Positions 27,361-36,924 of a stretch of 64,000 nucleotides of DNA are shown here, piece by piece. This stretch comes from an uncultured Tolumonas sp. (GTDB taxonomy: Bacteria; Pseudomonadota; Gammaproteobacteria; Enterobacterales; Aeromonadaceae), in assembly GCF_963676665.1 (NCBI RefSeq), contig NZ_OY781378.1, positions 558,001 through 622,000 on the forward strand, in the 5' to 3' direction. The notes beneath the pieces were generated by a model. It saw only the letters and a program-made list of their open reading frames with translations, ran no database searches and was not told the origin of the DNA. Each line of letters begins with the position of its first letter. The stretch's first letter is position 1. The position numbers and the translations under genes were made by a program.

Positions 27361-29811
27361 TTGTCGCAGTTGCCCATTCACGATCTGTTGCCACAGCTTG
27401 CGCAGGCGTGCCATTCGCACAATCAGGTGATCCTGCAGGCATCGCCGGGAACGGGTAAGTCGACGGTAGTACCCTTATTCCTGTTACAAGAATTAGCGGG
27501 TTGTGGTCGTATTATCATGCTGGAACCGCGCCGCTTGGCTGCGCGAAATATTGCACTGTATCTGGCGCAACAACTTGGCGAACCGGTTGGGCAGCAGGTG
27601 GGTTATCGCGTGCGTGGTGAGCAGAAAACCAGTAACGCGACGCGGTTGGAAATTGTCACCGAAGGCATTTTGACGCGCATGCTGCAGCAAGATCCCGAGC
27701 TGAGTGGTGTCGATCTGCTGATTTTTGATGAGTTCCACGAACGCAGTTTACAAGCCGACACCGCCTTGGCGTTTGCGTTAGAAAGCCAGGCAGCATTGCG
27801 GCCCGATCTGAAATTACTGGTAATGTCAGCCACACTCGATGGTTTACCGTTGCCACAACTGTTACCCGATGCAATGGTGCTGAATTGCCCCGGTCGCAGT
27901 TATCCGATCACGTATCATTATCAGCCGGTAAACCGACAGCAACCGTTAGTGCCACAATGGGGATCGGTAATTGTTGAGGCGATTTCAAATGAACAGGGCA
28001 GCTTGTTAGTGTTTCTGCCCGGCGCCGGGGAAATCGATCGTTTGGCGGAATGGCTGCAGCCACGCTTACCCGATTCTATTGCCGTGTTACGTTTGCACGG
28101 CCGGTTACCGTTTGTCGAACAGCAGCGGGCGATCTTACCTTGTGCGGCAGGGCAACGCAAAGTCGTGCTGGCGACCAATGTAGCGGAAACCTCACTGACC
28201 ATAGAAGGTATTCAGGTCGTCATTGATAGCGGTCTGGAACGGCGCAGCAGTTTCGATTTAAAAAGTGGTGTGACGCGACTAGAGACCAAACAGATCGCCA
28301 AAGCATCGGCGACTCAACGTGCGGGGCGTGCTGGTCGTTTAGGCCCCGGTGTTTGTTATCGGTTGTGGAGCCAGGAAGCGCAAGAACGTCTGGAAGAACA
28401 GGCTCCGGCAGAGATCCTGTGCAGTGATCTGTCATCATTGTTACTGGAAGCTGCACTGTGGGGCAGTACGCCGGAACAATTACCGTTGTTAGACCCGCCA
28501 CCGGCTGCGGCATTGGCGGCAGGCCGCCAGTTGTTGCAATGGCTGGAAGTCTTTGATGCGCAGCATAAATTGACGGATAAAGGCCATCAGCTTGCCGCCT
28601 TACCTTGTGAACCCCGCTTGGGGCATTTGTTATTAGGGGCACAGGCGCTGGAACAGCAAGGTTATGCTGAGTTACTGGCTGCGGCCTGTTATCTGGTGGC
28701 GTTACAAGAAGAGCGCGTGTTGGGTAATGATCCTGTCTCCGTGCAGCTGCAGCGTTTAAGTCAAAGTTTACGCCCGGCGGCACAACGTTGGTGGCAACGG
28801 TTAAACGGTGAAGGTGCTTTGCCGTCTTGTTCTGTTGCGCAGATCGATCTGTTGTGTGCGCTGGCGTGGCCCGATCGTATCGCGAAAAACAGCGGTGAAT
28901 TACGTTATCAGCTGGCAAATGGGCAGCGCGCCGATCTGATGTTTGACCACCCTTGTCAGGGCAAAGAGTGGCTGGTGGCCGTCTCACTGCAACAAACGGA
29001 ACAAGGCTTACGTATCTATACCGCCGAGCCACTCGATATTGTTTTGTTGCAGACCATGCAACCGCAATTGTTGCGTGAAACCACCCATCTGGGCTGGGAT
29101 AGCAAAGCCGAGCGAGTTCGTGCAGAAAAACAAGCCTGCTTAGGCGCGATTGTACTGAAACGTCAGCCACTCACTGATCTGAGTGCCGAACAAAAAACAC
29201 AATGTTTGCTGGAAGGGATCCGCTTCCATGGTCTGGTGTGTTTGCCGTGGAATGAAGAGAGTGAGCAATGGTTGCAACGCTGGCGTTGTGCCGGCGATTG
29301 GCTGCCAGAATTAGCATTGCCAGCCGCTGACGATGTGACGTTATTAGCAAGTCTGGAGCAGTGGTTATTACCGCATCTGGATGGTTTATCGCGTTTAGAT
29401 GATCTGCGCCGATTATCATTCCTGACCATTTTGAAAGGGAACGTAAGCTGGGCGCAGCAGCAAAAACTTGATGAGTTATTACCCACCCATTTTACCGCGC
29501 CAACCGGAAGCCGTATTCCATTGCGTTATGCTGCAGGACGCGCACCGGTGCTGGCAGTACGTATTCAGGAGATGTTTGGTCAACGCGACACACCGAAAGT
29601 AGCGCATGGCAAAATAGCATTGCAGATCGAGTTGTTATCGCCGGCGAAACGCCCGCTACAGATCACGCAGGATCTGGTGGCTTTCTGGCAAGGGGCGTAT
29701 AACGATGTAAAAAAAGAGGGCAGAGGGCGTTACCCGAAACATTTTTGGCCCGATGATCCGCTAGAAGCGATGCCGACAAAAACAGTGAAAAGACTGATGC
29801 AAAAGGATTAA
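27361..29811 (+). CDS. hrpB: ATP-dependent helicase HrpB
   Basis: An 816-residue DEAH-box helicase of the HrpB family. Motif I is QASPGTGKSTVVP, motif II FDEFHERS (a DEFH variant), motif III VMSATLDG, and motif VI QRAGRAGRLGPG. A C-terminal HrpB domain follows. Its cellular role is not well defined. The TTG at 27361 is chosen: GGAG lies seven bases upstream and the protein then starts with the segment (LPIHDLLPQL) that aligns with the E. coli N-terminus. An ATG at 27304 would add 19 residues without a Shine-Dalgarno. It is followed after six bases by mrcB, the same order as in E. coli. Confidence 0.93.
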   Translation: MSQLPIHDLLPQLAQACHSHNQVILQASPGTGKSTVVPLFLLQELAGCGRIIMLEPRRLAARNIALYLAQQLGEPVGQQVGYRVRGEQKTSNATRLEIVTEGILTRMLQQDPELSGVDLLIFDEFHERSLQADTALAFALESQAALRPDLKLLVMSATLDGLPLPQLLPDAMVLNCPGRSYPITYHYQPVNRQQPLVPQWGSVIVEAISNEQGSLLVFLPGAGEIDRLAEWLQPRLPDSIAVLRLHGRLPFVEQQRAILPCAAGQRKVVLATNVAETSLTIEGIQVVIDSGLERRSSFDLKSGVTRLETKQIAKASATQRAGRAGRLGPGVCYRLWSQEAQERLEEQAPAEILCSDLSSLLLEAALWGSTPEQLPLLDPPPAAALAAGRQLLQWLEVFDAQHKLTDKGHQLAALPCEPRLGHLLLGAQALEQQGYAELLAAACYLVALQEERVLGNDPVSVQLQRLSQSLRPAAQRWWQRLNGEGALPSCSVAQIDLLCALAWPDRIAKNSGELRYQLANGQRADLMFDHPCQGKEWLVAVSLQQTEQGLRIYTAEPLDIVLLQTMQPQLLRETTHLGWDSKAERVRAEKQACLGAIVLKRQPLTDLSAEQKTQCLLEGIRFHGLVCLPWNEESEQWLQRWRCAGDWLPELALPAADDVTLLASLEQWLLPHLDGLSRLDDLRRLSFLTILKGNVSWAQQQKLDELLPTHFTAPTGSRIPLRYAAGRAPVLAVRIQEMFGQRDTPKVAHGKIALQIELLSPAKRPLQITQDLVAFWQGAYNDVKKEGRGRYPKHFWPDDPLEAMPTKTVKRLMQKD

Positions 29812-29817
29812 TTCATT

Positions 29818-32118
29818 TTGGCAAAGAAACCGGTAAAAAAGAAAGTAACGGGATATCCATTCTGGCACTGGCGCCGTTGGATACGTTTTGCCATCAAACT
29901 GAGTTTGGTGGGCATTGCCTTCATGGTGATGTTTGGCATCTATCTCGACAGTCTGATCCACAGCAAGTTTGATGGTCAGAAATGGCAGCTTCCGGCTGTG
30001 GTCTATAGTCGTCCATTGGAGTTATTTCCGGGGCAGCGCTTGTCGGTGCAGCAGATGCTGCATGAGCTCAAGTTGCTGAATTACCGCGAAAGTACTCGTC
30101 CACAGGGGCCGGGGCAATATGCGGTGAATGGTCAGCGGATGCTGGTGATCCGCCGTTCGTTTGATTTTGCCGATGGCGCAGAAAAGACACGACCGTTATT
30201 GCTGAGTTTCAGCGGGCAACGTCTGGCGAGTATTCAGAATGCCGATAATCAGCATGAACTGGCTTATGTACGCATGGATCCGGTATTGCTCGATCGCCTC
30301 AGCGGTGATGAGATCGAAGATCGTATTTTGCTGCGCATTAATCAGGTGCCGCAAACGTTCGTCAACATGCTGTTGCTGGTGGAAGATCGTGATTTTTACA
30401 ATCATGGCGGCGTCTCGATTCTCTCGATTGGTCGTGCGTTTCTGGCCAATTTACGCGCCGGTCATGCGGTACAGGGCGGCAGTACGCTGACCCAGCAGTT
30501 GGCGAAAAACTATTTCCTCACGCGTGAACGTAGCCTGATGCGTAAGGTGCAGGAAGCCTACATGGCGGTGATCATCGATTATCGTTATGAGAAAAACCAG
30601 ATCCTCGAAACCTACATGAATGAGATCTACCTTGGTCAGAACTATGCGCAAGGTGTGTATGGCTTTGGTCTGGCGTCGTATTTCTATTTCGGTATGCCAC
30701 TCAATGAGCTGGAGCCGGATCAAATGGCGTTGCTGGTGACTATGGTGCGCGGTCCGTCCTATTACGATCCATGGCGTTATCCGGAACGGGCACAACAGCG
30801 TCGCGACATGATTTTACGGCTGATGCTGGAAAATAATCAGCTGTCACCGGAGCAGTTCCAGCGGTATGCCTCGCGGCCTTTAGGGTTGCTGGAGCGAGGG
30901 CAGATGACTTTTGGTCGTACACCGGCTTTTATGAATCTGCTGCGTCGAGAATTACGCCAACGATTTGGTGAAGGGTTCCTCAAACAGTCCGGGCTGAAGA
31001 TTTTTACCAGTCTGGATCCGGTGGCGCAACAAGCGGCAGAAGAGTCGGTTTCCTCGCAACTGGATAGCATTGAAAAACGCCTGAATCGCAAGGCTCTACA
31101 AGGCGCGATGGTGGTCACCAACCGCCATTCCGGCGAAGTGTCCGCGTTAGTTGGCGGACGGGATACCAATTATGCGGGGTTAAACCGTGCACTGGATGCG
31201 CGTCGTCCGATTGGTTCGCAGATTAAACCGGCTGTTTATCTGACCGCGTTGGATCAGGGCTATCAGTTGGCAACGCCGTTGAAAGATGAACCGTTGCAGC
31301 TGCGTAATCAGGGCGGTAAAACCTGGGCACCACAAAACTACGATAAAACCTATCGTGGCAATGTGCCGTTGTATGCAGCGATGGCTAATTCACTCAACGT
31401 CCCGACGGTTCGTTTAGGTATGGCGGTCGGTATCCCGGCGGTGGCGGAAACGCTGAAGAAACTGGGGGTGACGCAGGATATCCCACTTTTCCCTTCCTTG
31501 TTTTTAGGCATTCTGGAGTTATCGCCATTTGAGGTTAATCAGTTCTATCTGACGTTAGCGACACAGGGCTTATATCAGCCATTAACCGCGATCCGCACCA
31601 TTCAGGATAGTGACGGCAAAGTGTTGTATCAGCGTGCGGAGAAAGCCGAACGCCGTGTTGACAGTCAATCTGCCTATCTGACGTTGTTTACCATGACCAA
31701 AGTTGCCAGTCAGGGCACGGCGCGAGTGTTGGCGTCGCAGTTCCCCGGTGTAGTGTTGGCGGGTAAAACCGGTACGACGGATAACCTGCGTGACGCATGG
31801 TTTACGGGGATGGATAACGACGAGTTGATCACCACTTGGGTGGGGCGTGATGATAATCAGCCAGCGGGTTTAACCGGCGCCAACGGCGCGTTGCCCTTGT
31901 TTACTAACTATATGCAACGACGGGGCGTGAATTCGCTGAAATTGCAGGTACCGCAGGGTATTTCCATGGTGAACTTCAACGTCGATGGTAAACCTGTAGC
32001 CAGTGGTTGCGGTGGTGCGCTGATGTTACCGGCGCGAACTGACAAACTGCCTCCGGCGGAAAGTTGTAGCAGTACGCCAGTGGATTGGATTAAAAATATG
32101 TTCTCTAGTGGGGAATAA
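29818..32118 (+). CDS. mrcB: penicillin-binding protein 1B
   Basis: A 766-residue bifunctional peptidoglycan synthase. A basic cytoplasmic N-terminus precedes one membrane anchor (about residues 22-45) and a UB2H-like segment (VVYSRPLELFPGQRLSV). The GT51 glycosyltransferase domain has the catalytic EDRDFYNHGG and GGSTLTQQLAKN. The transpeptidase domain has the SxxK serine in PIGSQIKP, the SxN motif SLN and the KTGT motif AGKTGTTDN. It is shorter than E. coli PBP1b (844), mostly at the ends. Translation starts at TTG, with AAGGA about ten bases upstream. Its position right after hrpB is the enterobacterial order. Confidence 0.95.
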   Translation: MAKKPVKKKVTGYPFWHWRRWIRFAIKLSLVGIAFMVMFGIYLDSLIHSKFDGQKWQLPAVVYSRPLELFPGQRLSVQQMLHELKLLNYRESTRPQGPGQYAVNGQRMLVIRRSFDFADGAEKTRPLLLSFSGQRLASIQNADNQHELAYVRMDPVLLDRLSGDEIEDRILLRINQVPQTFVNMLLLVEDRDFYNHGGVSILSIGRAFLANLRAGHAVQGGSTLTQQLAKNYFLTRERSLMRKVQEAYMAVIIDYRYEKNQILETYMNEIYLGQNYAQGVYGFGLASYFYFGMPLNELEPDQMALLVTMVRGPSYYDPWRYPERAQQRRDMILRLMLENNQLSPEQFQRYASRPLGLLERGQMTFGRTPAFMNLLRRELRQRFGEGFLKQSGLKIFTSLDPVAQQAAEESVSSQLDSIEKRLNRKALQGAMVVTNRHSGEVSALVGGRDTNYAGLNRALDARRPIGSQIKPAVYLTALDQGYQLATPLKDEPLQLRNQGGKTWAPQNYDKTYRGNVPLYAAMANSLNVPTVRLGMAVGIPAVAETLKKLGVTQDIPLFPSLFLGILELSPFEVNQFYLTLATQGLYQPLTAIRTIQDSDGKVLYQRAEKAERRVDSQSAYLTLFTMTKVASQGTARVLASQFPGVVLAGKTGTTDNLRDAWFTGMDNDELITTWVGRDDNQPAGLTGANGALPLFTNYMQRRGVNSLKLQVPQGISMVNFNVDGKPVASGCGGALMLPARTDKLPPAESCSSTPVDWIKNMFSSGE

Positions 32119-32134
32119 TTGGCTGGAATATTAC

Positions 32135-32234
32135 GCTGGTCACCAACTCAACGCTGACACGCCGTAAATCCATCCATGGAGGCTTGGGCGCCGCATCCTT
32201 GCGGCGCACAGTCGACTTTTGAGTCGGTGACCAG
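32135..32234. repeat. nested-hairpin intergenic repeat, copy 2
   Basis: GCTGGTCACCAACTCA (32135-32150) pairs with TGAGTCGGTGACCAGC (32219-32234) with one mismatch. Inside are TCCATGGA (32173-32180) and GCGCCGCA-TCCT-TGCGGCGC (32188-32207). The core CGYYGTAAATCCRTCCATGG and the GCATCCTTGC loop match copy 1 (10437-10544), while the outer stem has changed sequence on both sides together. It lies between the convergent mrcB and yajL genes. Confidence 0.8.
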
Positions 32235-32266
32235 CTGTCTCTCAGCTAAGGGGCAAACGCTAGTTA

Positions 32267-32830
32267 TTAAGCCAGCATACCCTTACGCACCTGAGCTGCG
32301 ATTTCTTTACCTTGTAACTCCGCAACAATTGCCAACGCAAAGTCGATGCTGGTGGCGGGGCCTTGGCTGGTGATCAGCTTGTTGGGTTTATCTACGACGA
32401 CACGATCCTGACGGAGTTGTTTTGTAGGTAACTGACTTTGCGTACCGGGGTAACCAGTAACCAAGGCATCACCAATCAGATCATGATGAGCTAAAACCAA
32501 TGCAGGGGAGGCACAAATTGCTGCGCGCCATAACTCGTTGGCATGTTGTTTTTTCAGTAACTCAATCACCATCGGGTTATCGCGCAGATATTCAGCACCA
32601 GGCAAACCGCCGGGTAATACGATCACATCAAACATTTCATGCGCGACTTCTTCCAGCAAATGATCCGCGACCAGATGTACACCACGAGAGGCGACGATTT
32701 CACGCTGCTTGTTGGGGTTAATCGATGCAACCGTGACTTTTATATTGCCGCGTACCAGCGTATCAATGCTGGTCACTGCTTCAATCTCTTCACAGCCGGG
32801 GGCAATAATAACCAGTGCTCTTTTGCTCAT
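32267..32830 (-). CDS. yajL: DJ-1 family protein YajL
   Basis: A 187-residue DJ-1/PfpI-fold protein, closest to E. coli YajL. The reactive Cys106 sits in RAAICASPALVLA, with the nearby acidic residues Glu15/Glu16 in PGCEEIEAVT. VIVLPGGLPGAEYLRD and LITSQGPATSIDFAL are family motifs. YajL is reported as an oxidative-stress chaperone and deglycase, with the latter debated. Tandem ATGs occur at 32833 and 32830, with AAGGA upstream; the second gives the usual MSK start and eight-base spacing. It follows panE by about ten bases, as in E. coli. Confidence 0.92.
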   Translation of the reverse strand: MSKRALVIIAPGCEEIEAVTSIDTLVRGNIKVTVASINPNKQREIVASRGVHLVADHLLEEVAHEMFDVIVLPGGLPGAEYLRDNPMVIELLKKQHANELWRAAICASPALVLAHHDLIGDALVTGYPGTQSQLPTKQLRQDRVVVDKPNKLITSQGPATSIDFALAIVAELQGKEIAAQVRKGMLA

Positions 32831-32841
32831 CATGTTCGTCC

Positions 32842-33747
32842 TTATGCGGTGACAAATTGTGATTCTAATGCTTTGATTTTTAGGTATAGCGCACGGTGTT
32901 GCGGTAGTTCAAGCCCATTTTGTTCGGCTTGCTGCAACAGATAACCGGTAATGTAGTCTATTTCCGTTCGGCGTCGATTGGCGATATCTTGCTGCATCGA
33001 GGAATAGTTCTTTGCAGTACGATCAACCACTTGCAAGACGAGTTCTTGCCATTCGTTAGCCGTGTTCGTCAGGCCTTGTTGCAATAACAGGGGGCGTAAC
33101 TCCAGACACAGTGCGGCGATTTCATCCTGATGTTGTAACAGAATACCGCTTTGTTGGTTATAAACCGCCGTAAGCGGATTAATGACCGCATTCACCACCA
33201 GTTTTTGCCACTGCCGTTCCTGAATATGCTCACTCCAGGCGGCATGGCCTAAGGCATCGGCCAATGGCGATACTAATGTTTGCCACTGTTCACCTGCTGC
33301 ATTAAGTGCACCGAGCCAGGTTTCGCCAAAGCCGGTGTGTTTAATATGGCTGGCATCGGTTTTCAGTGCGCCACAACTGGTGACGCCGGCTAACAACGGG
33401 TTATGCGGAAAATGTTCGGTCAGCCATTCAGCAGTGCCCATGCCGTTATGCAGCAGCACAATCGGGCAAGATTCGGGCAGTAAACCGACCAGCGGTTGTA
33501 AGGCATGGGTAACCTGCCAGACTTTGGTAGTGACCAGCAAACAGCCAATTTGCGCCAGATCCTGATAGCCGATGCAATCAAGTTCGCACATGCAAATTGA
33601 ACCATCCAACTGTTCCAACAGCATGGGTTTGGCTTGTTGCCGGTGTGGCTGACGAGTATCCAGCAGGTTAACTTTCTGGCCGCTACGTTGCAGGTGGGTG
33701 GCAAACAAAGAACCCACGGCGCCGGCCCCTAAAATGGTCCACTGCAT
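32842..33747 (-). CDS. panE: 2-dehydropantoate 2-reductase
   Basis: A 301-residue NADPH-dependent ketopantoate reductase of the pantothenate (CoA) pathway. The Rossmann loop LGAGAVGSLFATHL is at residues ~6-19. The catalytic Lys lies in WQKLVVNAVINPLTAVYNQ, and a C-terminal helical domain contains DRTAKNYSSMQQDIANRRRTEIDYI, with the conserved Ser/Asp and Glu contacts. It is the first gene of panE-yajL and is transcribed divergently from yajQ, the E. coli arrangement. An ERIC remnant lies in the divergent gap. Confidence 0.94.
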   Translation of the reverse strand: MQWTILGAGAVGSLFATHLQRSGQKVNLLDTRQPHRQQAKPMLLEQLDGSICMCELDCIGYQDLAQIGCLLVTTKVWQVTHALQPLVGLLPESCPIVLLHNGMGTAEWLTEHFPHNPLLAGVTSCGALKTDASHIKHTGFGETWLGALNAAGEQWQTLVSPLADALGHAAWSEHIQERQWQKLVVNAVINPLTAVYNQQSGILLQHQDEIAALCLELRPLLLQQGLTNTANEWQELVLQVVDRTAKNYSSMQQDIANRRRTEIDYITGYLLQQAEQNGLELPQHRALYLKIKALESQFVTA

Positions 33748-33816
33748 AAACAGGTTAACTCACTGTCAGATATAATAATTAATTGTACGATGTTGGCCAT
33801 GAATTGGCAGTTTTAT

Positions 33817-33858
33817 CTCCATCGTACTTGAAGTTACAACGCTAATTACTTCGGATAT
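33817..33858 (+). repeat. internally deleted ERIC remnant
   Basis: About 42 bp that join the left end of an ERIC element (ATCGTACTTGAAGTTACAAC) directly to its right end (GCTAATTACTTCGGATAT). The central ~85 bp present in the full copies are missing. It lies between the divergent panE and yajQ genes. Confidence 0.7.
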
Positions 33859-33932
33859 CGCTGTAGATTACCTTCATTCAGGTGCTGATTTCTGCTAGAT
33901 TTAGCGCCAATTTGGAATGAGGAGAATTTACT

Positions 33933-34415
33933 ATGCCGTCTTTTGACATTGTATCTGAAGTCGCGATGAACGAAGTTCAGAACGCAGTAGAAAACGCGAA
34001 TCGCGAATTACAGACCCGTTTTGATTTTCGTGGCGTTGACGCCTCCTTTGAGCTGAACAAAGAAGAGATCAAAATGGCTGCCGATGCTGATTTCCAGCTG
34101 AAACAGATGATTGAAATCCTGCGTGATAAAATTGTGAAACGTGGTATGGATGTCAGCTGTCTGGATATCGGTGACATTGAACATTCTGGCCGCCGTTATT
34201 TTCAGGTGATCAAACTGAAGCAGGGTATCGAAACGGATGTGGCGAAAAAGCTCATCAAAATCATTAAAGATGCCAAGATCAAAGTACAGACCGCGATCCA
34301 AGGTGATGAGATTCGCGTGACGGGCAAAAAACGTGACGATCTGCAGGAAGCAATGGCGCTGGTGCGTCAGGCGGAGTTGGGGCAATCGTTCCAGTTTACC
34401 AATTTCCGTGACTAA
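33933..34415 (+). CDS. yajQ: YajQ family nucleotide-binding protein
   Basis: A 160-residue protein almost identical in pattern to E. coli YajQ ([43 protein letters not shown]). The family has two ferredoxin-like folds and binds nucleotides or tRNA; in other bacteria members bind cyclic di-GMP. Its effector here is unknown. GAGGAG lies eight bases before the ATG. It is divergent from panE-yajL and upstream of ampG, with a terminator between. Confidence 0.95.
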   Translation: MPSFDIVSEVAMNEVQNAVENANRELQTRFDFRGVDASFELNKEEIKMAADADFQLKQMIEILRDKIVKRGMDVSCLDIGDIEHSGRRYFQVIKLKQGIETDVAKKLIKIIKDAKIKVQTAIQGDEIRVTGKKRDDLQEAMALVRQAELGQSFQFTNFRD

Positions 34416-34436
34416 CCTGCGTTAGCGCTGTATCTG

Positions 34437-34475
34437 GCCTCCCGAGCGCATCTGCCTCCGGAGGCTTTATTTTTT
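34437..34475 (+). terminator. intrinsic terminator after yajQ
   Basis: GCCTCC (34437-34442) or the nearer GCCTCC (34454-34459) can pair with GGAGGC (34460-34465), followed by TTTATTTTTT. Confidence 0.75.
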
Positions 34476-34484
34476 GGAGTTGTC

Positions 34485-35724
34485 ATGCCGCAAACGCATT
34501 GGTATCAACAGCTGTTTACCCGTCGGATGCTGATCTGTGTTTTCACCGGGTTCAGCTCAGGTTTGCCGCTTTATCTGTTACTCAATCTGGTGCCGGCTTG
34601 GCTGAAAACGGAACAGATTGATTTGAAAGCGATCGGATTGTTATCGCTGGTGCAATTTCCTTATACCTGGAAGTTTATCTGGTCACCACTGATCGATCGT
34701 TACCCCATTTTTAAGTTAGGGCGTCGACGTGGCTGGATGTTGCTCTCACAGCTGGCGTTGATTATCGCCATTGCGTCACTGGGCTTTTTTTCGCCACAAA
34801 CCTCACTGTGGACGATTGCCTATCTGGCCTTTGGCGTGGCCTTTTTCAGCGCCAGTCAGGATATTGTGCTGGATGCCTATCGCCGAGAGATTTTATCGGA
34901 TCACGAGCTGGGTCTCGGCAATTCGGTGCATGTGAATGCCTACCGGATCGCCGGTTTGGTGCCGGGCTCACTGTCGTTGATTTTGGCCGATCATCTGCCG
35001 TGGCATTGGGTGTTCCCGATCACCGCCTTGTTTATGTTACCGGGTCTGATGCTGACGTTGATGTGTAAAGAGCCGGCTTCGTCGCTGGTACCGCGCACGT
35101 TACGGGAAGCGGTGATTGAACCATTCCATGAGTTTCTTCAGCGACAAGGTGTGCAGAATGCACTGCTGATTCTGGCGTTTATCTTCCTGTATAAACTGGG
35201 CGATAGCATGGCGACGTCGCTGGCAACGCCGTTTTATCAAGACATTGGTTTTAGCAAAACAGAGATTGGTCTGATTGCCAAACATGCGGGGCTTTGGCCG
35301 AGTGTCATTGGCGGTATGCTGGGCGGGATCTGGATGTTGCAGCTGGGCATCAACCGCGCACTTTGGTTGTTTGGCATTGTACAGATATTGGCGATTTTCG
35401 GCTTTTATTGGTTAGCTGGCGTCGGGCACGATCGTGTGGCATCTGGGCTTTGCGATTGGTTTTGAAGCGTTTGGCGTCGGAATCGGTACCGCCGCTTTTA
35501 TTGCTTTTATTGCCCGCACTACCGACCCACGTTATACCGCCACCCAGTTTGCGTTATTTACCAGTCTGGCCGCTGTGCCGCGCACTTTCTTTAATGCCAG
35601 CACGGGTTGGTTAGTCGAATTGATGGGCTGGCAACACTTCTTCCTGCTGTGTGCCTTATTGGCGGTTCCTGGCATGTTGTTGTTGTTTAAAGTCGCACCG
35701 TGGCAAAGCGAAAAAGCAGAGTAA
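34485..35724 (+). pseudogene. ampG: AmpG-like muropeptide permease, frameshifted
   Basis: AmpG is the MFS permease that imports anhydro-muropeptides for cell-wall recycling. Frame one (34485-35465) gives 326 residues with FTGFSSGLPLYLLLNLVPAWL, GRRRGWMLLSQ and SASQDIVLDAYRREIL. It then runs into GVGHDRVASGLCDWF and a stop. The rest of the transporter continues in the next frame from about 35434 (WHLGFAIGFEAFGVG ... TATQFALFTSLAAVPR) to 35724. Removing one base near C35433 would restore a continuous ~412-residue protein reading GHDVWHLGFAIGF. It may be a real one-base insertion or a sequencing error. GGAG lies six bases before the ATG, and a terminator follows. Confidence 0.85.
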
Positions 35725-35725
35725 T

Positions 35726-35760
35726 AAAAAACCGGCAGGGTTTCCCTAGCCGGTTTTTTT
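35726..35760. terminator. bidirectional terminator between ampG and ppiA
   Basis: AAAAAACCGGC (35726-35736) pairs with GCCGGTTTTTT (35749-35759), with an inner AGGG/CCCT. The A and T tracts suit both strands. Confidence 0.9.
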
Positions 35761-35789
35761 AGCAACCCTTTGGGGTATACATGTAGCGT

Positions 35790-36344
35790 TTAGTCTAAAC
35801 GCGTAACCTTGGTGATCACGATTGGGTTAGTTGGCACATCACTGGCCCGCAATTTGGGATCAACACTGGTCGGTTCATCTGCAATTTTTTCAAGCACATC
35901 TAAACCGGATACGACTGAACCAAACACGGTGTAACCGGGTTGTACGTTGGCATCTAAAGAAGTGTTGTCGTTCAGATTAAAATAGAACTGACGCGTGGCA
36001 CTATTCGGGTCACTCATGCGTGCCATCGCTAACGTACCACGACGGTTAGACAAGCCATTGCTGGATTCATTTTCTACCGGAGAGTGTGTTGGCAGTGGAT
36101 CAAAACCAGCTGTATAACCACCTGCTTGTGCGACAAACCCCGGGATCACGCGATGGAACAACGAATTGTTATAGCTACCGTCATCGACATAACTTAAAAA
36201 GTTAGCCACTGTTTTCGGTGCTTTTTCTGCTTCCAATTCGACAACAATTTTGCCGAGGTTGGTTTGCATTTCTACCCGCGGACCACTGGCCCAGACTAAA
36301 CCGGGTAATAAGGCTAGCAGTGCTAATTTACGCAACTTCATCAT
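35790..36344 (-). CDS. ppiA: periplasmic cyclophilin-type peptidyl-prolyl isomerase
   Basis: A 184-residue cyclophilin with a signal peptide (MMKLRKLALLALLPGLVWA), so it is periplasmic like E. coli PpiA. Catalytic-domain segments are LFHRVIPGFVAQAGGY with the active-site Arg, MARMSDPNSATRQFYFNLNDN and GYTVFGSVVSGLDVLEKI. It catalyses proline cis-trans isomerisation during protein folding. Its ATG overlaps the yajG stop codon (TAATG), so the two are translationally coupled. A second ATG follows immediately and could also serve. Confidence 0.92.
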   Translation of the reverse strand: MMKLRKLALLALLPGLVWASGPRVEMQTNLGKIVVELEAEKAPKTVANFLSYVDDGSYNNSLFHRVIPGFVAQAGGYTAGFDPLPTHSPVENESSNGLSNRRGTLAMARMSDPNSATRQFYFNLNDNTSLDANVQPGYTVFGSVVSGLDVLEKIADEPTSVDPKLRASDVPTNPIVITKVTRLD

Positions 36345-36916
36345 TAAAATTGACCTTTAATGGCACCACGGATCTGATTATCAGACAGCGCCTGAGCCAT
36401 GATTTCAGACAGCTGTTCATTCAGCAGCACTTCCAGATCATGAATATCTGGACGAGTCACGCTGTCCTGTGAAGAGGAACGGTTATACTCTTTGGTCAGA
36501 ATATTGCCGTTGTTGGATACAGTCAGTTTAATGCGGCTTTTCGCATTGGCATTAAACATCATCCCTGGTTTGGTCAATGTCGCCTGTAATTCCTCAACGA
36601 CGACACCGATATTGATATTGGATTGGCTGCCACGCGCCAGACCTTGCTGCTGGAAACCATCTTGCAGACGCTCGGCCAGCATAACATGTGGTGATACTTG
36701 GTTCGGGATCAAGGTCACAGGTGTATCAGGCAGAGCGATTTTAATGATCTGGCTACCCGCACGCTCATCCTGACCATTAACAGAAACATCAACACCTGGC
36801 TGATAGAGCCCATCCAGTTGATCATCTACAACTGGGTTCAGATTGGCTTTTTGTGGCCATGAAGCGGCACAACCAACAAACAGCAGCACGCTGAGGAGTA
36901 ACATTAACTTTTTCAT
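36344..36916 (-). CDS. yajG: YajG family lipoprotein
   Basis: A 190-residue lipoprotein. The lipobox is LFVGC with the acylated Cys16, followed by Ala-Ala, which suits sorting to the outer membrane. The mature part resembles E. coli YajG (VTLIPNQVSPHVMLAERLQDGFQQQG; LNEQLSEIMAQALSDNQIRGAIKGQF). Its function is unknown. In E. coli yajG lies beside ampG; here ppiA has come between them. It starts eight bases after the rlmG stop, so rlmG-yajG-ppiA probably form one transcript. Confidence 0.85.
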   Translation of the reverse strand: MKKLMLLLSVLLFVGCAASWPQKANLNPVVDDQLDGLYQPGVDVSVNGQDERAGSQIIKIALPDTPVTLIPNQVSPHVMLAERLQDGFQQQGLARGSQSNINIGVVVEELQATLTKPGMMFNANAKSRIKLTVSNNGNILTKEYNRSSSQDSVTRPDIHDLEVLLNEQLSEIMAQALSDNQIRGAIKGQF

Positions 36917-36924
36917 GGAGGCTC

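Noticed and set aside
28220-29170. A 316-codon open frame antisense to hrpB
   Set aside because: It lies wholly within hrpB, has no Shine-Dalgarno or recognisable domain, and its composition is what a reversed coding frame gives.
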